Notes under the pieces: model-generated
The model's input: only the letters and a program-made list of their open reading frames with translations
Told to the model about the DNA's origin: nothing
The model's database searches: none
In this document: positions 40,476-49,661 of the stretch, piece by piece
Numbering within the stretch: the first letter of the stretch is position 1
Layout: every line of letters starts with the position of its first letter
Position numbers and translations under genes: made by a program
Assembly: GCF_003049735.1 (NCBI RefSeq)
Contig: NZ_PIRM01000004.1
Coordinates: 1-64,000 of the forward strand
Reading direction: 5' to 3'
DNA length: 64,000 nucleotides
Source: Campylobacter concisus
Lineage (GTDB): Bacteria > Campylobacterota > Campylobacteria > Campylobacterales > Campylobacteraceae

Positions 40476-41786
40476 TTATCCTTTTGTCAAAATTTTGTTT
40501 TTTAATTCAGTAACTTTTAGACTAAAAATTTCATTAGTTTGTATTAGCTCATTTATCTTTTTAATATTATGACTAACAGCACTGTGATCTTTCATACCAA
40601 AATAGTTTGCAATTTGTGGCATTGAGTTTGTTGTAAGCATCTTTGCAAGATATATGATGATTCGTCTTGCTTCTACGATATTTGTAACTCTTGATTTGCT
40701 TTTTATATCACTTTGTTTGATGTTTAGCTCTTTACTAACTATTTCAACGATAGTATCGAAATTTATATTTTCACGTTTTTCTTTGATCAGATCTTTTAAT
40801 ATACTTTTTGCAAGATCGAGTGTGATCTCTTCTTTCATAAGAGTTTTAAATACGTTTAAATTTATGATAGCTCCCTCGATCTCACGGATATTATCCCCCA
40901 TGTTTGTAGCTATGTAGTTTATAACCTCTTTATTTAGATCGATTTTATCAAACTCGCATTTTTTGATGATGATGGCTATCTTTGTATCAAGTTCAGGTGG
41001 CGTAATATCAGCCATAAAAGCCTTATCAAATCTTGAAATCATCCTATCCTCAAAGCCTTTTAGTGTCTTTGGAGGTCGATCTGAAGTCATAACTATTTGA
41101 CCATTTTTTGCTAAAAGCTCATTATATGTGTTGAAAAATTCCTCTTGGATTTTATCAGTTTTACCAAGAAACTGCACATCGTCTATTAGTAAAACATCGC
41201 AGTTTCTATATTTTTCACGAAATTTTGGCATTGAGTGGTTATTTATGTGACTGGTAAAATCTATCATAAATTGTTCGCTAGTTACACAAATAACGGTTTT
41301 TCCTTTATTTAGGCAGTGATTTCCGACTGACTGGAGTAAGTGAGTCTTGCCAAGTCCCGTCGTGCCATATATAAAAAGTGGATTATAAAGTACGCCAGGT
41401 TTTTCAGCGGCTGCTTTTGCACTTAAAAATGCGTATTGATTTGAAGCACCACAGACAAAATTTTCAAATGTGTAGCTTGGATTTAAAATGCTACTTTGTG
41501 TTTTTATCTGCTTAACATTTATTTGATTTTGTTTTGATATCTTGCTACTTTTAGTAGATGAAATTTCTATATTTGGTTTTATGCCTGTTCTAACTTCATA
41601 TAGATGAGCGATTTTATCAGCATATCTTGTATTTATAAATTTAGCCATCAACTCATTTGGTGCAGTAAATACGATAATATGATCGTCTGAAGCCTTTTCG
41701 TTAAATTTTAATTGCTTGATATAACTTTGGTATTCTTCAGGTGAAATTTGTGTTGAAAGATTTTCTAAAATTTCGTCTGCTATCAA
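40476..41786 (-). CDS. dnaA: Chromosomal replication initiator protein
   Basis: This 436-residue DnaA has an N-terminal helicase-interaction domain (~1-75), an AAA+ domain with Walker A GTTGLGKTHL (~140-149), Walker B LLIDDVQFL (~202-210) and a sensor region TSDRPP. The C-terminal DnaA-box-binding domain contains KDHSAVSHNIKKI (~397-409). It melts the origin and loads the helicase. Box clusters lie on both sides of the gene, so its own promoter region (41787-41911) is probably autoregulated. The ATG is preceded by an AT-rich leader shared with ruvC, which is divergent. Confidence 0.97.
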   Translation of the reverse strand: MIADEILENLSTQISPEEYQSYIKQLKFNEKASDDHIIVFTAPNELMAKFINTRYADKIAHLYEVRTGIKPNIEISSTKSSKISKQNQINVKQIKTQSSILNPSYTFENFVCGASNQYAFLSAKAAAEKPGVLYNPLFIYGTTGLGKTHLLQSVGNHCLNKGKTVICVTSEQFMIDFTSHINNHSMPKFREKYRNCDVLLIDDVQFLGKTDKIQEEFFNTYNELLAKNGQIVMTSDRPPKTLKGFEDRMISRFDKAFMADITPPELDTKIAIIIKKCEFDKIDLNKEVINYIATNMGDNIREIEGAIINLNVFKTLMKEEITLDLAKSILKDLIKEKRENINFDTIVEIVSKELNIKQSDIKSKSRVTNIVEARRIIIYLAKMLTTNSMPQIANYFGMKDHSAVSHNIKKINELIQTNEIFSLKVTELKNKILTKG

Positions 41787-41865
41787 ATTTTTATGCCTTA
41801 AATTTCGAGAATTTTTATAGTGATACTATCTTAATTTTAATAAAACCTTTGTTAAACTCCGACAA

Positions 41866-41897
41866 ACTTTTTCACATCGTGAAAAAGTCGTGAAAAA
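41866..41897. other. oriC1: Origin part / dnaA promoter region: DnaA-box cluster with palindrome
   Basis: Three box-like sites are packed here: TTTTTCACA at 41868-41876, and CGTGAAAAA at 41878-41886 and 41889-41897 (TTTTTCACG on the minus strand). The first two form a perfect 10-bp inverted repeat, ACTTTTTCAC (41866-41875) and GTGAAAAAGT (41879-41888), around ATC. The third repeats the same half at an 11-base step, i.e. one helical turn. Together with the dnaA-dnaN cluster this gives a bipartite arrangement as in Helicobacter. Confidence 0.7.
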
Positions 41898-41914
41898 GTA
41901 TTGAAAAGATAGTG

Positions 41915-42388
41915 ATGAAAATTTTAGGAATCGACCCAGGTACGAAGAATTGTGGTTATGCAATACTTGAAAAAAATAAATTGAAAACTATTCTTCTTGA
42001 AGCAGGACTCATAAAAATAAAACCAAACACACTTCAATATCAGATTACCGAGCTTTGCGAGGGGCTTGATCTCATCTTTAAAAACCATAAATTTGACGAG
42101 GTCGCGATTGAAGATATATTTTTCGCTTACAACCCAAAAACGGTTTTAAAACTCGCTCAGTTTCGCGGAGCACTTAGCCTTAAAATTTTACAGCTTCATG
42201 GTGATTTTGCTGAATACACACCACTTCAGGTGAAAAAAACTGTCACTGGCAAGGCTAAAGCTGACAAAGAGCAAGTGGCATTTATGGTGAAGAAAATTTT
42301 AGGTATAAATAAAGAGATAAAACCGCTTGATATCACCGATGCAATCGCAATCGCGCTAACTCACGCAAATAATTTAAGAATAAGCTAA
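41915..42388 (+). CDS. ruvC: Holliday junction resolvase RuvC
   Basis: This 157-residue resolvase has its first catalytic Asp in [15 protein letters not shown] (Asp7), the Glu in [15 protein letters not shown], and the last acidic pair in [16 protein letters not shown]. It cuts Holliday junctions after RuvAB branch migration. I start at the ATG at 41915 because family members begin [10 protein letters not shown]; a GTG one codon earlier is possible. The start lies just 18 bases from the DnaA-box cluster, so ruvC expression may be affected by DnaA binding. Confidence 0.95.
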   Translation: MKILGIDPGTKNCGYAILEKNKLKTILLEAGLIKIKPNTLQYQITELCEGLDLIFKNHKFDEVAIEDIFFAYNPKTVLKLAQFRGALSLKILQLHGDFAEYTPLQVKKTVTGKAKADKEQVAFMVKKILGINKEIKPLDITDAIAIALTHANNLRIS

Positions 42389-42405
42389 ATTTTGATAGGA
42401 AAAAG

Positions 42406-43095
42406 ATGGCAACATTAAAAGCTTTACTAATTGGTGAGGTAAAAAATTATGGCTCACAAAGTGCTACTGATAAGCTAAATTTACCATGGAGTTCAGCTAT
42501 ATTTAAAGTAGCTCAAAATGGCGAAATTTTCGCAAATGAACTTGGCTTTGTGGGTGATAGTGTCGCTGATACAAAGCACCATGGCGGCCTTGAAAAGGCA
42601 GTTTTTGCAAATTCATTTGCAAATTACGCCGATTGGGAGAGTTTTTTAGGATTGAAAAATATGGCTTATGGTGCGATGGGAGAGAATTTATGTGTTGATG
42701 GGCTTGATGAGAGCTGCGTTTATGTGGGCGATATCCATAAGATTAGCTCGCTTGTGCTTCAAGTATCGCAGCCTAGAAAGCCATGCTTTAAGCTCTCAAA
42801 AAGATGGGGCAATGAAAATATGGCTACTCACATCTTTGAAACTGGCCTTACTGGCTGGTATTACCGCGTCATAACACCAGGATCGTGCAAAGTGGGCGAC
42901 GTGATAGAAGTTATAGAAAAAGATCCAGTTCATATGAGCATTTTAGAAGTAAATAGACTTTTTTACGCTCCAAATAAAAATTTAAATTTACTAGAGAAAT
43001 TTAACTCTCTTACTACTCTTCCAAAAAGTTGGTATAGTGACATGGAAAGACGTATTCAAGGTATTTATAGCACAGAATATATGAGAAATTTATAA
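42406..43095 (+). CDS. MOSC-domain protein (YiiM-like)
   Basis: This 229-residue cytoplasmic protein is built like YiiM-type MOSC proteins, with an early DTKHHGGLEKAVFA (about 53-66; family motif D..hHGG.d.AV), then MGENLCVDGL (F/G-ENL motif) and SQPRKPCFKLSKRWG with the conserved Cys (about 120-134). These domains bind the molybdenum cofactor or deliver sulfur; YiiM reduces N-hydroxylated purines. Molybdoenzymes in this window (the TorA-like reductase) give it possible clients. It follows ruvC by 17 bases and may be co-transcribed. Confidence 0.82.
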   Translation: MATLKALLIGEVKNYGSQSATDKLNLPWSSAIFKVAQNGEIFANELGFVGDSVADTKHHGGLEKAVFANSFANYADWESFLGLKNMAYGAMGENLCVDGLDESCVYVGDIHKISSLVLQVSQPRKPCFKLSKRWGNENMATHIFETGLTGWYYRVITPGSCKVGDVIEVIEKDPVHMSILEVNRLFYAPNKNLNLLEKFNSLTTLPKSWYSDMERRIQGIYSTEYMRNL

Positions 43096-43146
43096 TAGTA
43101 AGTAAAATTTTTATTATTTTAATACCCACAAACATTCAGATATTAC

Positions 43147-43176
43147 AAGGCTTATGTGAAATTTTGCATGAGCCTT
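43147..43176 (+). terminator. Terminator after the MOSC gene
   Basis: AAGGCTTATG (43147-43156) pairs with CATGAGCCTT (43167-43176) with one G-U, around a 10-base loop, followed by TAAATTTTAAA. It separates the ruvC-MOSC unit from luxS. Confidence 0.6.
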
Positions 43177-43229
43177 TAAATTTTAAACATTTTTTACGCT
43201 AGAATTACCAAAAATTTAAAGGAGAAGAT

Positions 43230-43745
43230 ATGCCATTACTTGATAGTTTTTGTGTAGATCATGTGAAGATGAAAGCCCCAGGAGTAAGACTAGCAAAAAG
43301 TATGAAGACCCCAAAAGGCGATGATATCAGCGTTTTTGACTTGAGATTTTGCAAGCCAAATGAAGAAATTTTACCAGAGAAAGGTACTCACACTTTAGAA
43401 CATTTATTTGCTGGCTTTATGAGAAACCATCTAAACGGCAACGGCGTAGAGATCATCGACATCTCGCCGATGGGCTGTAGAACTGGCTTTTATATGAGTG
43501 TGATCGGCACACCTAGCGAAGAAGCTGTAAAAAAGGCATGGCTTGCCTCTATGAAAGATATCTTAGAAGTCAAAGATCAAGATAAAATCCCAGAGCTAAA
43601 TAAATTTCAATGCGGTACTTACAAGATGCACTCACTTGATGAAGCACACGCCATAGCAAAGAAAATTCTTGATCTTGGCTTAGTCATCATAAATAACGAT
43701 GAGATCAAGCTTGATGTTGATGCTATGGGACTAAAAAAGCACTGA
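43230..43745 (+). CDS. luxS: S-ribosylhomocysteine lyase (AI-2 synthase)
   Basis: This 171-residue LuxS has the metal-binding motif [15 protein letters not shown] (His 56 and 60 region), the FDLRFCKPN strand, and GCRTGFYM with the catalytic Cys near residue 87; a Cys in [10 protein letters not shown] near 132 completes the site. It splits S-ribosylhomocysteine to homocysteine and DPD, the AI-2 precursor, in the methyl cycle. GGAG lies 6 bases before the ATG and TAGAAT about 30 bases upstream may be the -10 box. A methyltransferase gene follows immediately, 1 base after the stop. Confidence 0.97.
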   Translation: MPLLDSFCVDHVKMKAPGVRLAKSMKTPKGDDISVFDLRFCKPNEEILPEKGTHTLEHLFAGFMRNHLNGNGVEIIDISPMGCRTGFYMSVIGTPSEEAVKKAWLASMKDILEVKDQDKIPELNKFQCGTYKMHSLDEAHAIAKKILDLGLVIINNDEIKLDVDAMGLKKH

Positions 43746-43746
43746 T

Positions 43747-44853
43747 TTGAAGCCAGCTAAACAAGAAAATCAAGCCTATCTAAAAGAGCAAATTTTAACC
43801 TATCTTGGCAATAAACGCTCTCTTTTAGGCTTTATAGATCTAGGCGTAAAATACGCAAAAGACGAGCTTAAAAAAGAAAAGCTTAGCTGCTGCGACCTCT
43901 TTAGTGGAAGTGGTGTGGTGGCTAGGTTTTTAAAGCAAAATAGTGAATTTCTAGTCGCAAACGACTTAGAGCTTTACAGCTTCATCACAAACTCATGCTA
44001 CCTGCAAAACGCCACAAATGAACTAAAAAATGAGATAAATTTCTGGCAAAAAAGACTTGAAAAAGAGATAGAAGATAATCTTTCTGAAGGCTTTATAACA
44101 AAACTTTACGCTCCAAAAGATGATGAAAATATCGCTTTTGGTGAGCGGGTCTTTTACACAAGAAAAAATGCTATCTTCATCGACACTGCAAGAAGGCTCA
44201 TAGATGAGCTAATGCCGGCTGAGATGAGAAAATTTTTCATAGCCCCACTTCTTTATAATGCAAGTGTACATGCAAATACAAGTGGAATTTTTAAAGGTTT
44301 TCATAAAAATAAAGATGGTATCGGTCAGTTTGGTGGCAGGGGGCAAAATGCCATCTCAAGGATCACTTCTGATATAAATTTGACTAAGCCAATTTTTTCA
44401 AATTTTAGTGTGCCATTTGAGGTCTATCAAAAGGATGCAAATTTGCTGGCAAAAGAGCTTAGTAGTCTTGATCTAGTCTATCTTGATCCGCCCTATAACC
44501 AGCACCCATACGGCTCAAACTACTTCATGCTAAATCTCATCGCAAGCTACGAGGAACCAAGTAAAATTTCAAAAGTTTCAGGCATCGCAAAGGACTGGAA
44601 CAGATCAGTTTTTAATAAAAAATCATCAGCAAGCGAGACATTTTTCGAGTTGATAGAAAATTTAAAGGCAAAATTTGTACTCATTTCGTTTAACTCAGAG
44701 GGCTTTATCAATCAAGATGAATTTGATAAAAATTTAAAGCAGATGGGCAAGGTTCATCTGCTTCGTCAAAAATACAATGCCTACCGTGGCAGCAGAAATT
44801 TAAAAGCTAGAAACATCCATGTAGACGAGCTTCTCTACGTTTTACAAAAGTAA
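43747..44853 (+). CDS. DNA adenine-N6 methyltransferase, D12 class, orphan
   Basis: This 368-residue methyltransferase has Dam-like (alpha-class) motif order. The SAM-binding CDLFSGSGVVARF (~48-60, FxGxG-type) is preceded by LTYLGNKRSLLGF (~18-30, D12 N-terminal motif). The catalytic VYLDPPYNQHPYGSNYFMLN (DPPY near 246-249) is downstream. It transfers a methyl group from SAM to adenine in a specific site. No restriction gene is beside it, so it looks orphan. In C. jejuni an orphan RAATTY methyltransferase (Cj1461, CtsM) controls DNA uptake; this protein is a possible relative but I cannot align them. The start is TTG, 1 base past luxS, so coupled translation is likely. Confidence 0.8.
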   Translation: MKPAKQENQAYLKEQILTYLGNKRSLLGFIDLGVKYAKDELKKEKLSCCDLFSGSGVVARFLKQNSEFLVANDLELYSFITNSCYLQNATNELKNEINFWQKRLEKEIEDNLSEGFITKLYAPKDDENIAFGERVFYTRKNAIFIDTARRLIDELMPAEMRKFFIAPLLYNASVHANTSGIFKGFHKNKDGIGQFGGRGQNAISRITSDINLTKPIFSNFSVPFEVYQKDANLLAKELSSLDLVYLDPPYNQHPYGSNYFMLNLIASYEEPSKISKVSGIAKDWNRSVFNKKSSASETFFELIENLKAKFVLISFNSEGFINQDEFDKNLKQMGKVHLLRQKYNAYRGSRNLKARNIHVDELLYVLQK

Positions 44854-44863
44854 ATTTAAGGCT

Positions 44864-45490
44864 TTAAGCCTCATTCTCAGGCAGGCACTTCTCAAAGATA
44901 AATTTATGCTCTTTGGGCAGGGCGTCGTAGATAGCATTTACTAAATTTCTTATCTCCCAAAGGGCTGATTTTGAGCTACGAAGTGAGATGAAATTTTGTA
45001 AGCTTCTAGCATTTATGCTCCATGTAAGCTCAGTTTTATAGCACTCTGGTAAGCAGTATTTAACTATATCAAGGCTTTTTGTAGTTGAGGCTAAAATTTC
45101 ACGCAAATTTTCAAGTGCTTTTATACTTGCGTTATCGACTAGTTCGTCATTTGTTAGTACGATAAATTTTGCCGCACGCTCAAACTGCCCTACTTCAAAT
45201 TTCTCCTCTTTTTTTAGCTCTTTTAGTGTGTAGCGAGTTGATTTGACGCTTAGACTTGCCAAGCGGTGACGAGCTAGCTCTTGAAGTAGCGCACGAGAGA
45301 TACCTTGGATGTAGAAGTTATAGTATAGGTGCTCTAGCGTTGAAGCGTGTTTAAATTTATTGCCTACTCTATCTATTAGCTCAACATCTTTTTCGCCACC
45401 GTTATCGCCTTTATCAAAGCTTTGCCAGCATGTGCGGATCGCGTGAGAGCAGATATTTAGTGGAGTGTGATTTAGTAGTGTTACTTGCAT
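44864..45490 (-). CDS. thyX: Flavin-dependent thymidylate synthase
   Basis: This 208-residue ThyX has the diagnostic motif RHRLASLSVKSTRY (about 81-94, RHRxxSxxxxSxR), which binds dUMP and FAD, and earlier HASTLEHLYYNFYI with the His-Glu pair. It makes dTMP using FADH2 and methylene-THF, replacing ThyA. It is convergent with the methyltransferase gene, ending 10 bases from it. ACTTTTACAAAAG-like AT-rich DNA upstream contains its promoter. Confidence 0.95.
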   Translation of the reverse strand: MQVTLLNHTPLNICSHAIRTCWQSFDKGDNGGEKDVELIDRVGNKFKHASTLEHLYYNFYIQGISRALLQELARHRLASLSVKSTRYTLKELKKEEKFEVGQFERAAKFIVLTNDELVDNASIKALENLREILASTTKSLDIVKYCLPECYKTELTWSINARSLQNFISLRSSKSALWEIRNLVNAIYDALPKEHKFIFEKCLPENEA

Positions 45491-45568
45491 TTTTTCTCTT
45501 TTGTAAAATTTTTTAACATTTTACAAAAAGAAGGCTGATTTTATTTGTAAATTTAAAGCATAAATTTC

Positions 45569-45591
45569 AAAGGGAGACAAACGCTCCCTTT
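45569..45591 (-). terminator. Hairpin downstream of flgE2
   Basis: AAAGGGAG (45569-45576) pairs with CTCCCTTT (45584-45591) around 7 bases, about 18 bases past the flgE2 stop on the minus strand. The T-tract is short. Confidence 0.55.
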
Positions 45592-45608
45592 TGTAAAAGT
45601 CTTAGTTA

Positions 45609-48053
45609 TTATTGTTTTAATTGAAGAAGTGTATTTAACATCTCATCACTTGTTGTAATCGTTTTTGAGTTTGCTTGGAAACCTCTTTGAATAACGATAA
45701 GATCTGTTAGCGCACGGCTTAGATCGACGTTACTAGCTTCAAGTTTTGAAGCTGCGATCGTTCCCTTATCGCCTGTACCAGCTGCACCGATGACTGCTTC
45801 ACCTGAGTTTGCGGTTTGTGAAAAGACATTTCCGCCCTCGCTTTGAAGACCTTCGTTATTTGTAAAGGTAGCAAGTGCTACTTTAGCTAGGCCAAAGCTT
45901 TGACCATTTGAAAATGAGCCTATTATCGTTCCAGTCTCATCTATTTTTATGCCGTTTAATGTGCCACCTGTGTAGCCATCTTGTGAGATTGACTCGGTTG
46001 ATGAGTCTTTATCAAAGCTTGTTAAGCCGTTAAAGTCAGTTCCAAGACCAAAATTTAGACTAATGTTTTGGCCACTTTGTGAGCCGTTGTTAGCTGAAAA
46101 TGTTATCGTTGCTGGGTGGAAACTTGCAAGTGAGCCATTTGCGTTAAATCTAGCTGTTCCAGTTATAACGTTATCTGGGCCTTCACCTGTATAGTTTATC
46201 TTAGCTGGCTCTGGCACTTGTATAACCATGCTCCACTCAGTTCCGCCATCTGTTGTAGTACCTGTCTTTGTCCATTTGATACTAACTGTGTGTTTTGAGC
46301 CAAGTGAGTCAAAAATTTCTGCCGTTGAGCCGTGGCTTGACATCATCATCTTTCCACTTGCTCTTAAAGCTTGGCCAGGGCTTAGTGCACCATCAAGTGC
46401 TTTCATAATAGTTGTAAGCCTAACGTTTTCATTTATAGCTGAATTATTTGTACCTTGAGCTGGCTTTGTAAGACCAGTTGTTGTCATGTAAAGTGCATGA
46501 TCAGCTACTTCATTTGATGGATTTTCTAGTTGAAATTGACCTAGTTTATTTACAGTGATCTTTACACCATCGTTTGTATCATCGCCTGCAAGTGCTTGAA
46601 GTGCTGTGATACCAGCTGCGTGTTTTTGATCTGGAGTACCAGCTGCAGCGGCATATGCTGTATTATAAGCTGTTTGATATGCAGTGTTAGTTATGGCTGC
46701 TCCACCAGTTCCAGGTGCTATTCTATGTGCTGCGGTTGCTAGTTTTGCAGCATCTAGTGCATCTGAGTTTGCGTTTATTTGGCCGTCGCCGTTATAGTCA
46801 ACGTGGTTTCTAGCATCTTCTTGCATAGCAGCGCGAAGATCTTCTGTTGTTGTTATTTGTCTTGCGATTTTATCGTTATTTGGGTGAACAGCTGTTGTTT
46901 GTGAGCTTGTATAGACATATTGATAAGCTGTGATGATATCTTTATCAGCTAAACCAGTAACCGTATTTCCACCATTTACTTTTAGATGGATATTTTTTGT
47001 TTCTTCAGTAGTGCCTGAGTTATTTCTATTTATAAGCGTTAGTTTATTACCTTCTGAAATTTCAGCTCTAACGCCAGTTTTATTGTATTGAGCGTTAATA
47101 GCAGCTGCAACATCACTGATGCTTGTTATTGTGTTAGCTTGAGATTTGATGTTTGTGCCATTGATCGTGATATCAAGTGTTGCTGCTGGGTTTATCTGTC
47201 CGATACTTTGTGGCAATCCACTTCCTACTGTAAATTTTTCGGTTTTAGCATTTGCATAGCTCACCCAGATACCTTGTCCATCTCTTAAAGCAAGGCCATT
47301 TCCAAGCTCGTCAAATGTAACGCCAAGATCGACGCCACGCTCTGTTAAGCTTTGCTCTTTTCTTGAGTTTGTATAAAACTGATCATTATTTACATCATTT
47401 TCGTTATGGACTTCGTTTGGATCTAAAATTCCGTCATTGTTATAGTCACGTCCACCAGCAACAGAGTCTAGTGAATAAATAGGCGTACTTCTTTGTCCTA
47501 TGGTGTTGCCTGAGTCAAGGTTGCCTTTTATCTTTACTTCTGTTGTCGCTCTTGCTGGAGTGGTAAGACCCTCTTTTATCACAATATTTTTTATCGGTCC
47601 AGTTGAGTCGATAGTGCCAGTCTCTTCATCTCTTGTCCAGCCTTGAACGATATAGCCACTATTGTTTACAAAATTTCCAGCTTTATCACGGACAAAGTCA
47701 CCATTTCTTGTATAGTATCTTGTAGTTCCACCATCTGGAGATACGACGAAGAAACCATTTCCTTGAAGTGCAAGGTCTGTTTGCTTATCAGTAGATGTTA
47801 GTGTGCCTTGTGAGAAAATTCTCGTAGTTGAGTTTATAGTCGTTCCTAGACCTATTTGCATAGCATTTTGACCGCCTAGCTGACCTTGTGGAGCTGTAGC
47901 GACTCTTGGAGTTTGGCTTAGTATATCAGCAAAATTTGCACGGTTGTATTTATAACCATAAGTATTAACGTTTGCGATATTGTTGCCTTCTACGTCCATG
48001 GCTATCTGGTGGGCTTGTAGGCCTGAAACACCAGACCAAAGTGATCTCATCAT
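45609..48053 (-). CDS. flgE2: Large flagellar hook protein FlgE2
   Basis: This 814-residue major hook protein has the N-terminal helix MMRSLWSGVSGLQAHQIAMD with NIANVNTYGYK, and a C-terminal helix (IAASKLEASNVDLSRALTDL, ending TSDEMLNTLLQLKQ). The extra length is in central surface domains, which in Campylobacter form the stiff outer hook layers. Two loops resemble EF-hands: DYNNDGILDPNE at residues 203-214 with all canonical positions, and DYNGDGQINANS at about 419-430, lacking the final acid. A longer frame opening at 48113 overlaps the sigma54 promoter; AGGA sits 7 bases before the ATG at 48053, so I start there. C. jejuni likewise has a second, larger hook gene. Confidence 0.92.
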   Translation of the reverse strand: MMRSLWSGVSGLQAHQIAMDVEGNNIANVNTYGYKYNRANFADILSQTPRVATAPQGQLGGQNAMQIGLGTTINSTTRIFSQGTLTSTDKQTDLALQGNGFFVVSPDGGTTRYYTRNGDFVRDKAGNFVNNSGYIVQGWTRDEETGTIDSTGPIKNIVIKEGLTTPARATTEVKIKGNLDSGNTIGQRSTPIYSLDSVAGGRDYNNDGILDPNEVHNENDVNNDQFYTNSRKEQSLTERGVDLGVTFDELGNGLALRDGQGIWVSYANAKTEKFTVGSGLPQSIGQINPAATLDITINGTNIKSQANTITSISDVAAAINAQYNKTGVRAEISEGNKLTLINRNNSGTTEETKNIHLKVNGGNTVTGLADKDIITAYQYVYTSSQTTAVHPNNDKIARQITTTEDLRAAMQEDARNHVDYNGDGQINANSDALDAAKLATAAHRIAPGTGGAAITNTAYQTAYNTAYAAAAGTPDQKHAAGITALQALAGDDTNDGVKITVNKLGQFQLENPSNEVADHALYMTTTGLTKPAQGTNNSAINENVRLTTIMKALDGALSPGQALRASGKMMMSSHGSTAEIFDSLGSKHTVSIKWTKTGTTTDGGTEWSMVIQVPEPAKINYTGEGPDNVITGTARFNANGSLASFHPATITFSANNGSQSGQNISLNFGLGTDFNGLTSFDKDSSTESISQDGYTGGTLNGIKIDETGTIIGSFSNGQSFGLAKVALATFTNNEGLQSEGGNVFSQTANSGEAVIGAAGTGDKGTIAASKLEASNVDLSRALTDLIVIQRGFQANSKTITTSDEMLNTLLQLKQ

Positions 48054-48096
48054 TGACTTATCCTTTTTGCATTTTAAATTTTTATATTTTTTTAAA

Positions 48097-48113
48097 AGCA
48101 AAAGATGTTCCAA
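48097..48113 (-). promoter_or_regulatory. Sigma54 promoter of flgE2
   Basis: On the minus strand TGGAACATCTTTTGCTT has GG (48110-48111) and GC (48098-48099) separated by ten bases. It is about 45 bases upstream of the ATG at 48053, and it is almost the same string as the promoter before fliK. Confidence 0.78.
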
Positions 48114-48149
48114 AATTTATATTGATAAAAAGTAGAAGAAATAAAAAGA

Positions 48150-48174
48150 ATTTTGGCGTAATTAACGCCAAAAT
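48150..48174 (-). terminator. Terminator of the Na+/H+ antiporter-family gene
   Basis: ATTTTGGCGT (48150-48159) pairs perfectly with ACGCCAAAAT (48165-48174) around AATTA. On the minus strand it starts one base after the stop and is followed by TTCTTTTTATTTC, a good T-rich tail. Confidence 0.8.
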
Positions 48175-49542
48175 TTATCCAAGTATCATTGCACCTACGA
48201 TGCCACCGATGATAAGTGGGATATTGAAAAATACAAATGTAGGCACACAAGTATCATATATGTGATTGTGCTCATTATCAGCATTTAGACCGCTTGTCGG
48301 TCCAAGTGTGCTATCGCTTGCTGGGCTTCCAGCATCTCCTAGAGCTGCAGCTATGCCAACTAACAAGATGATGGCTGGTACGCCAAAACCAAGGCTAACG
48401 CATAGTGGAACATAGATAGAAGCTAAGATAGGAATCGTACCAAAGCTAGTGCCTATGCCCATTGTTACAAGTAAACCAATAAGAAGCATCAAAAATGCTC
48501 CGCCTATCTTGCCGCCAGATACCAAGCTAGCGTATTTTACAAGCTCATCGATACCGCCACTCTCTCTTAAGATAGTGCCATAACCTGCAGCAACAAGCAT
48601 GATAAAAGCGATAAATCCCATCATAGCAAGGCCGTTATCCATGATCTTATCTACTTTTTTGTATTCGATGCCGCCAAAAACGACCATAACCAAAAGTCCA
48701 AGTAGTGCGCCAAGAGGTAGCAGCTCAGTATAAATTTGCACACCAAAAGCCACAACTGCACCAGCTAAAACCGCCCACTCTTTTTTAGTCATCTCAAGGC
48801 TTTTTGCGCGCTCGATCTCATCAAGCTCTTCTTTTTCAAATTTTGAAGTTTTATAAACTCTTTTTTTACCGTAAAAAAGTATGGCAAGGATAAGTCCAAT
48901 AAGCATCGAAGCGCCGCCTATCCACATAACAGAAGATATATCAGAAATAGATGTGGTTATGCCGTTATTTGCTAGCTCTTTTTTTAAGATATTGTGAAAA
49001 AGCAGACCAAAGCCAACGCTAAGGCTTACATAAGGTGCTTGAAGACCAAACGTCAAAGCACAAGCTACGGCACGTCTATCTATCCCCATTTTGTTCATAA
49101 TAGCAAGAAGTGGCGGGATCAAAATAGGTATAAAAGCTATGTGAACTGGGATTAAATTTTGAGATAAGCACGCTATAAATGCAATAGTTAGTATAAAAAT
49201 CACTTTATTTGAGCTAAGGAATTTACTCAAAGCATTTATCAAGATAGCAGTTAAATTTGTATTTGCGATGGCAGCTGCTAGAGCACCAAGTAAAATATAA
49301 CTAAGTGATGTCTCAAGATTGCCTTGCATACCGCTTATGAGGCTTTGTGTAGTCTCTTTTAGGGCTGTAAAGAGGCTATCGATCCCACCTGCAATGCCAC
49401 TTTCAAATCCACTAAATCCATGCTTATACATTACTCCCGCAACAAGAGCAGAGATAAGGATAGAAAGCAAAATGTTAAAACGCAATAGACAAAGTATCGT
49501 CATTACCAAAATGCTAAAAACAACAGGGTTAAATATAAGCAT
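48175..49542 (-). CDS. Na+/H+ antiporter-family (NhaC/YuiF-like) permease
   Basis: This 455-residue inner-membrane protein has about 11-12 hydrophobic segments. Features of the ion-transporter superfamily Na+/H+ antiporter group are the discontinuous-helix segments SQNLIPVHIAFIPILIPPLL and GIGTSFGTIPILASIYVPLC, and GDAGSPASDSTLGPTSGLNAD near the C-terminus. A charged loop (SKFEKEELDEIERAKSLEMTK, in part) separates the two halves. It may move Na+, or amino acids such as histidine as in YuiF-like members; the substrate is not clear. An upstream in-frame start at 49578 exists, but AAAAAGGAC lies 6 bases before the ATG at 49542. It is divergent from pyrE. Confidence 0.78.
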   Translation of the reverse strand: MLIFNPVVFSILVMTILCLLRFNILLSILISALVAGVMYKHGFSGFESGIAGGIDSLFTALKETTQSLISGMQGNLETSLSYILLGALAAAIANTNLTAILINALSKFLSSNKVIFILTIAFIACLSQNLIPVHIAFIPILIPPLLAIMNKMGIDRRAVACALTFGLQAPYVSLSVGFGLLFHNILKKELANNGITTSISDISSVMWIGGASMLIGLILAILFYGKKRVYKTSKFEKEELDEIERAKSLEMTKKEWAVLAGAVVAFGVQIYTELLPLGALLGLLVMVVFGGIEYKKVDKIMDNGLAMMGFIAFIMLVAAGYGTILRESGGIDELVKYASLVSGGKIGGAFLMLLIGLLVTMGIGTSFGTIPILASIYVPLCVSLGFGVPAIILLVGIAAALGDAGSPASDSTLGPTSGLNADNEHNHIYDTCVPTFVFFNIPLIIGGIVGAMILG

Positions 49543-49661
49543 GAGCGTCCTTTTTGTGAGTGTTGAGAGATTATACAAATGTGTGGCTTATTAAATTTTA
49601 AAAAGAGTGGCTTAAGTGGGCTTGTGTTAAGATTTTGAGTAAATTTTAAAAGGAAAAAACG

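Noticed and set aside
48054..48113. N-terminal extension of FlgE2
   Set aside because: It overlaps the sigma54 promoter, and the family N-terminus begins at MRSLWSG.
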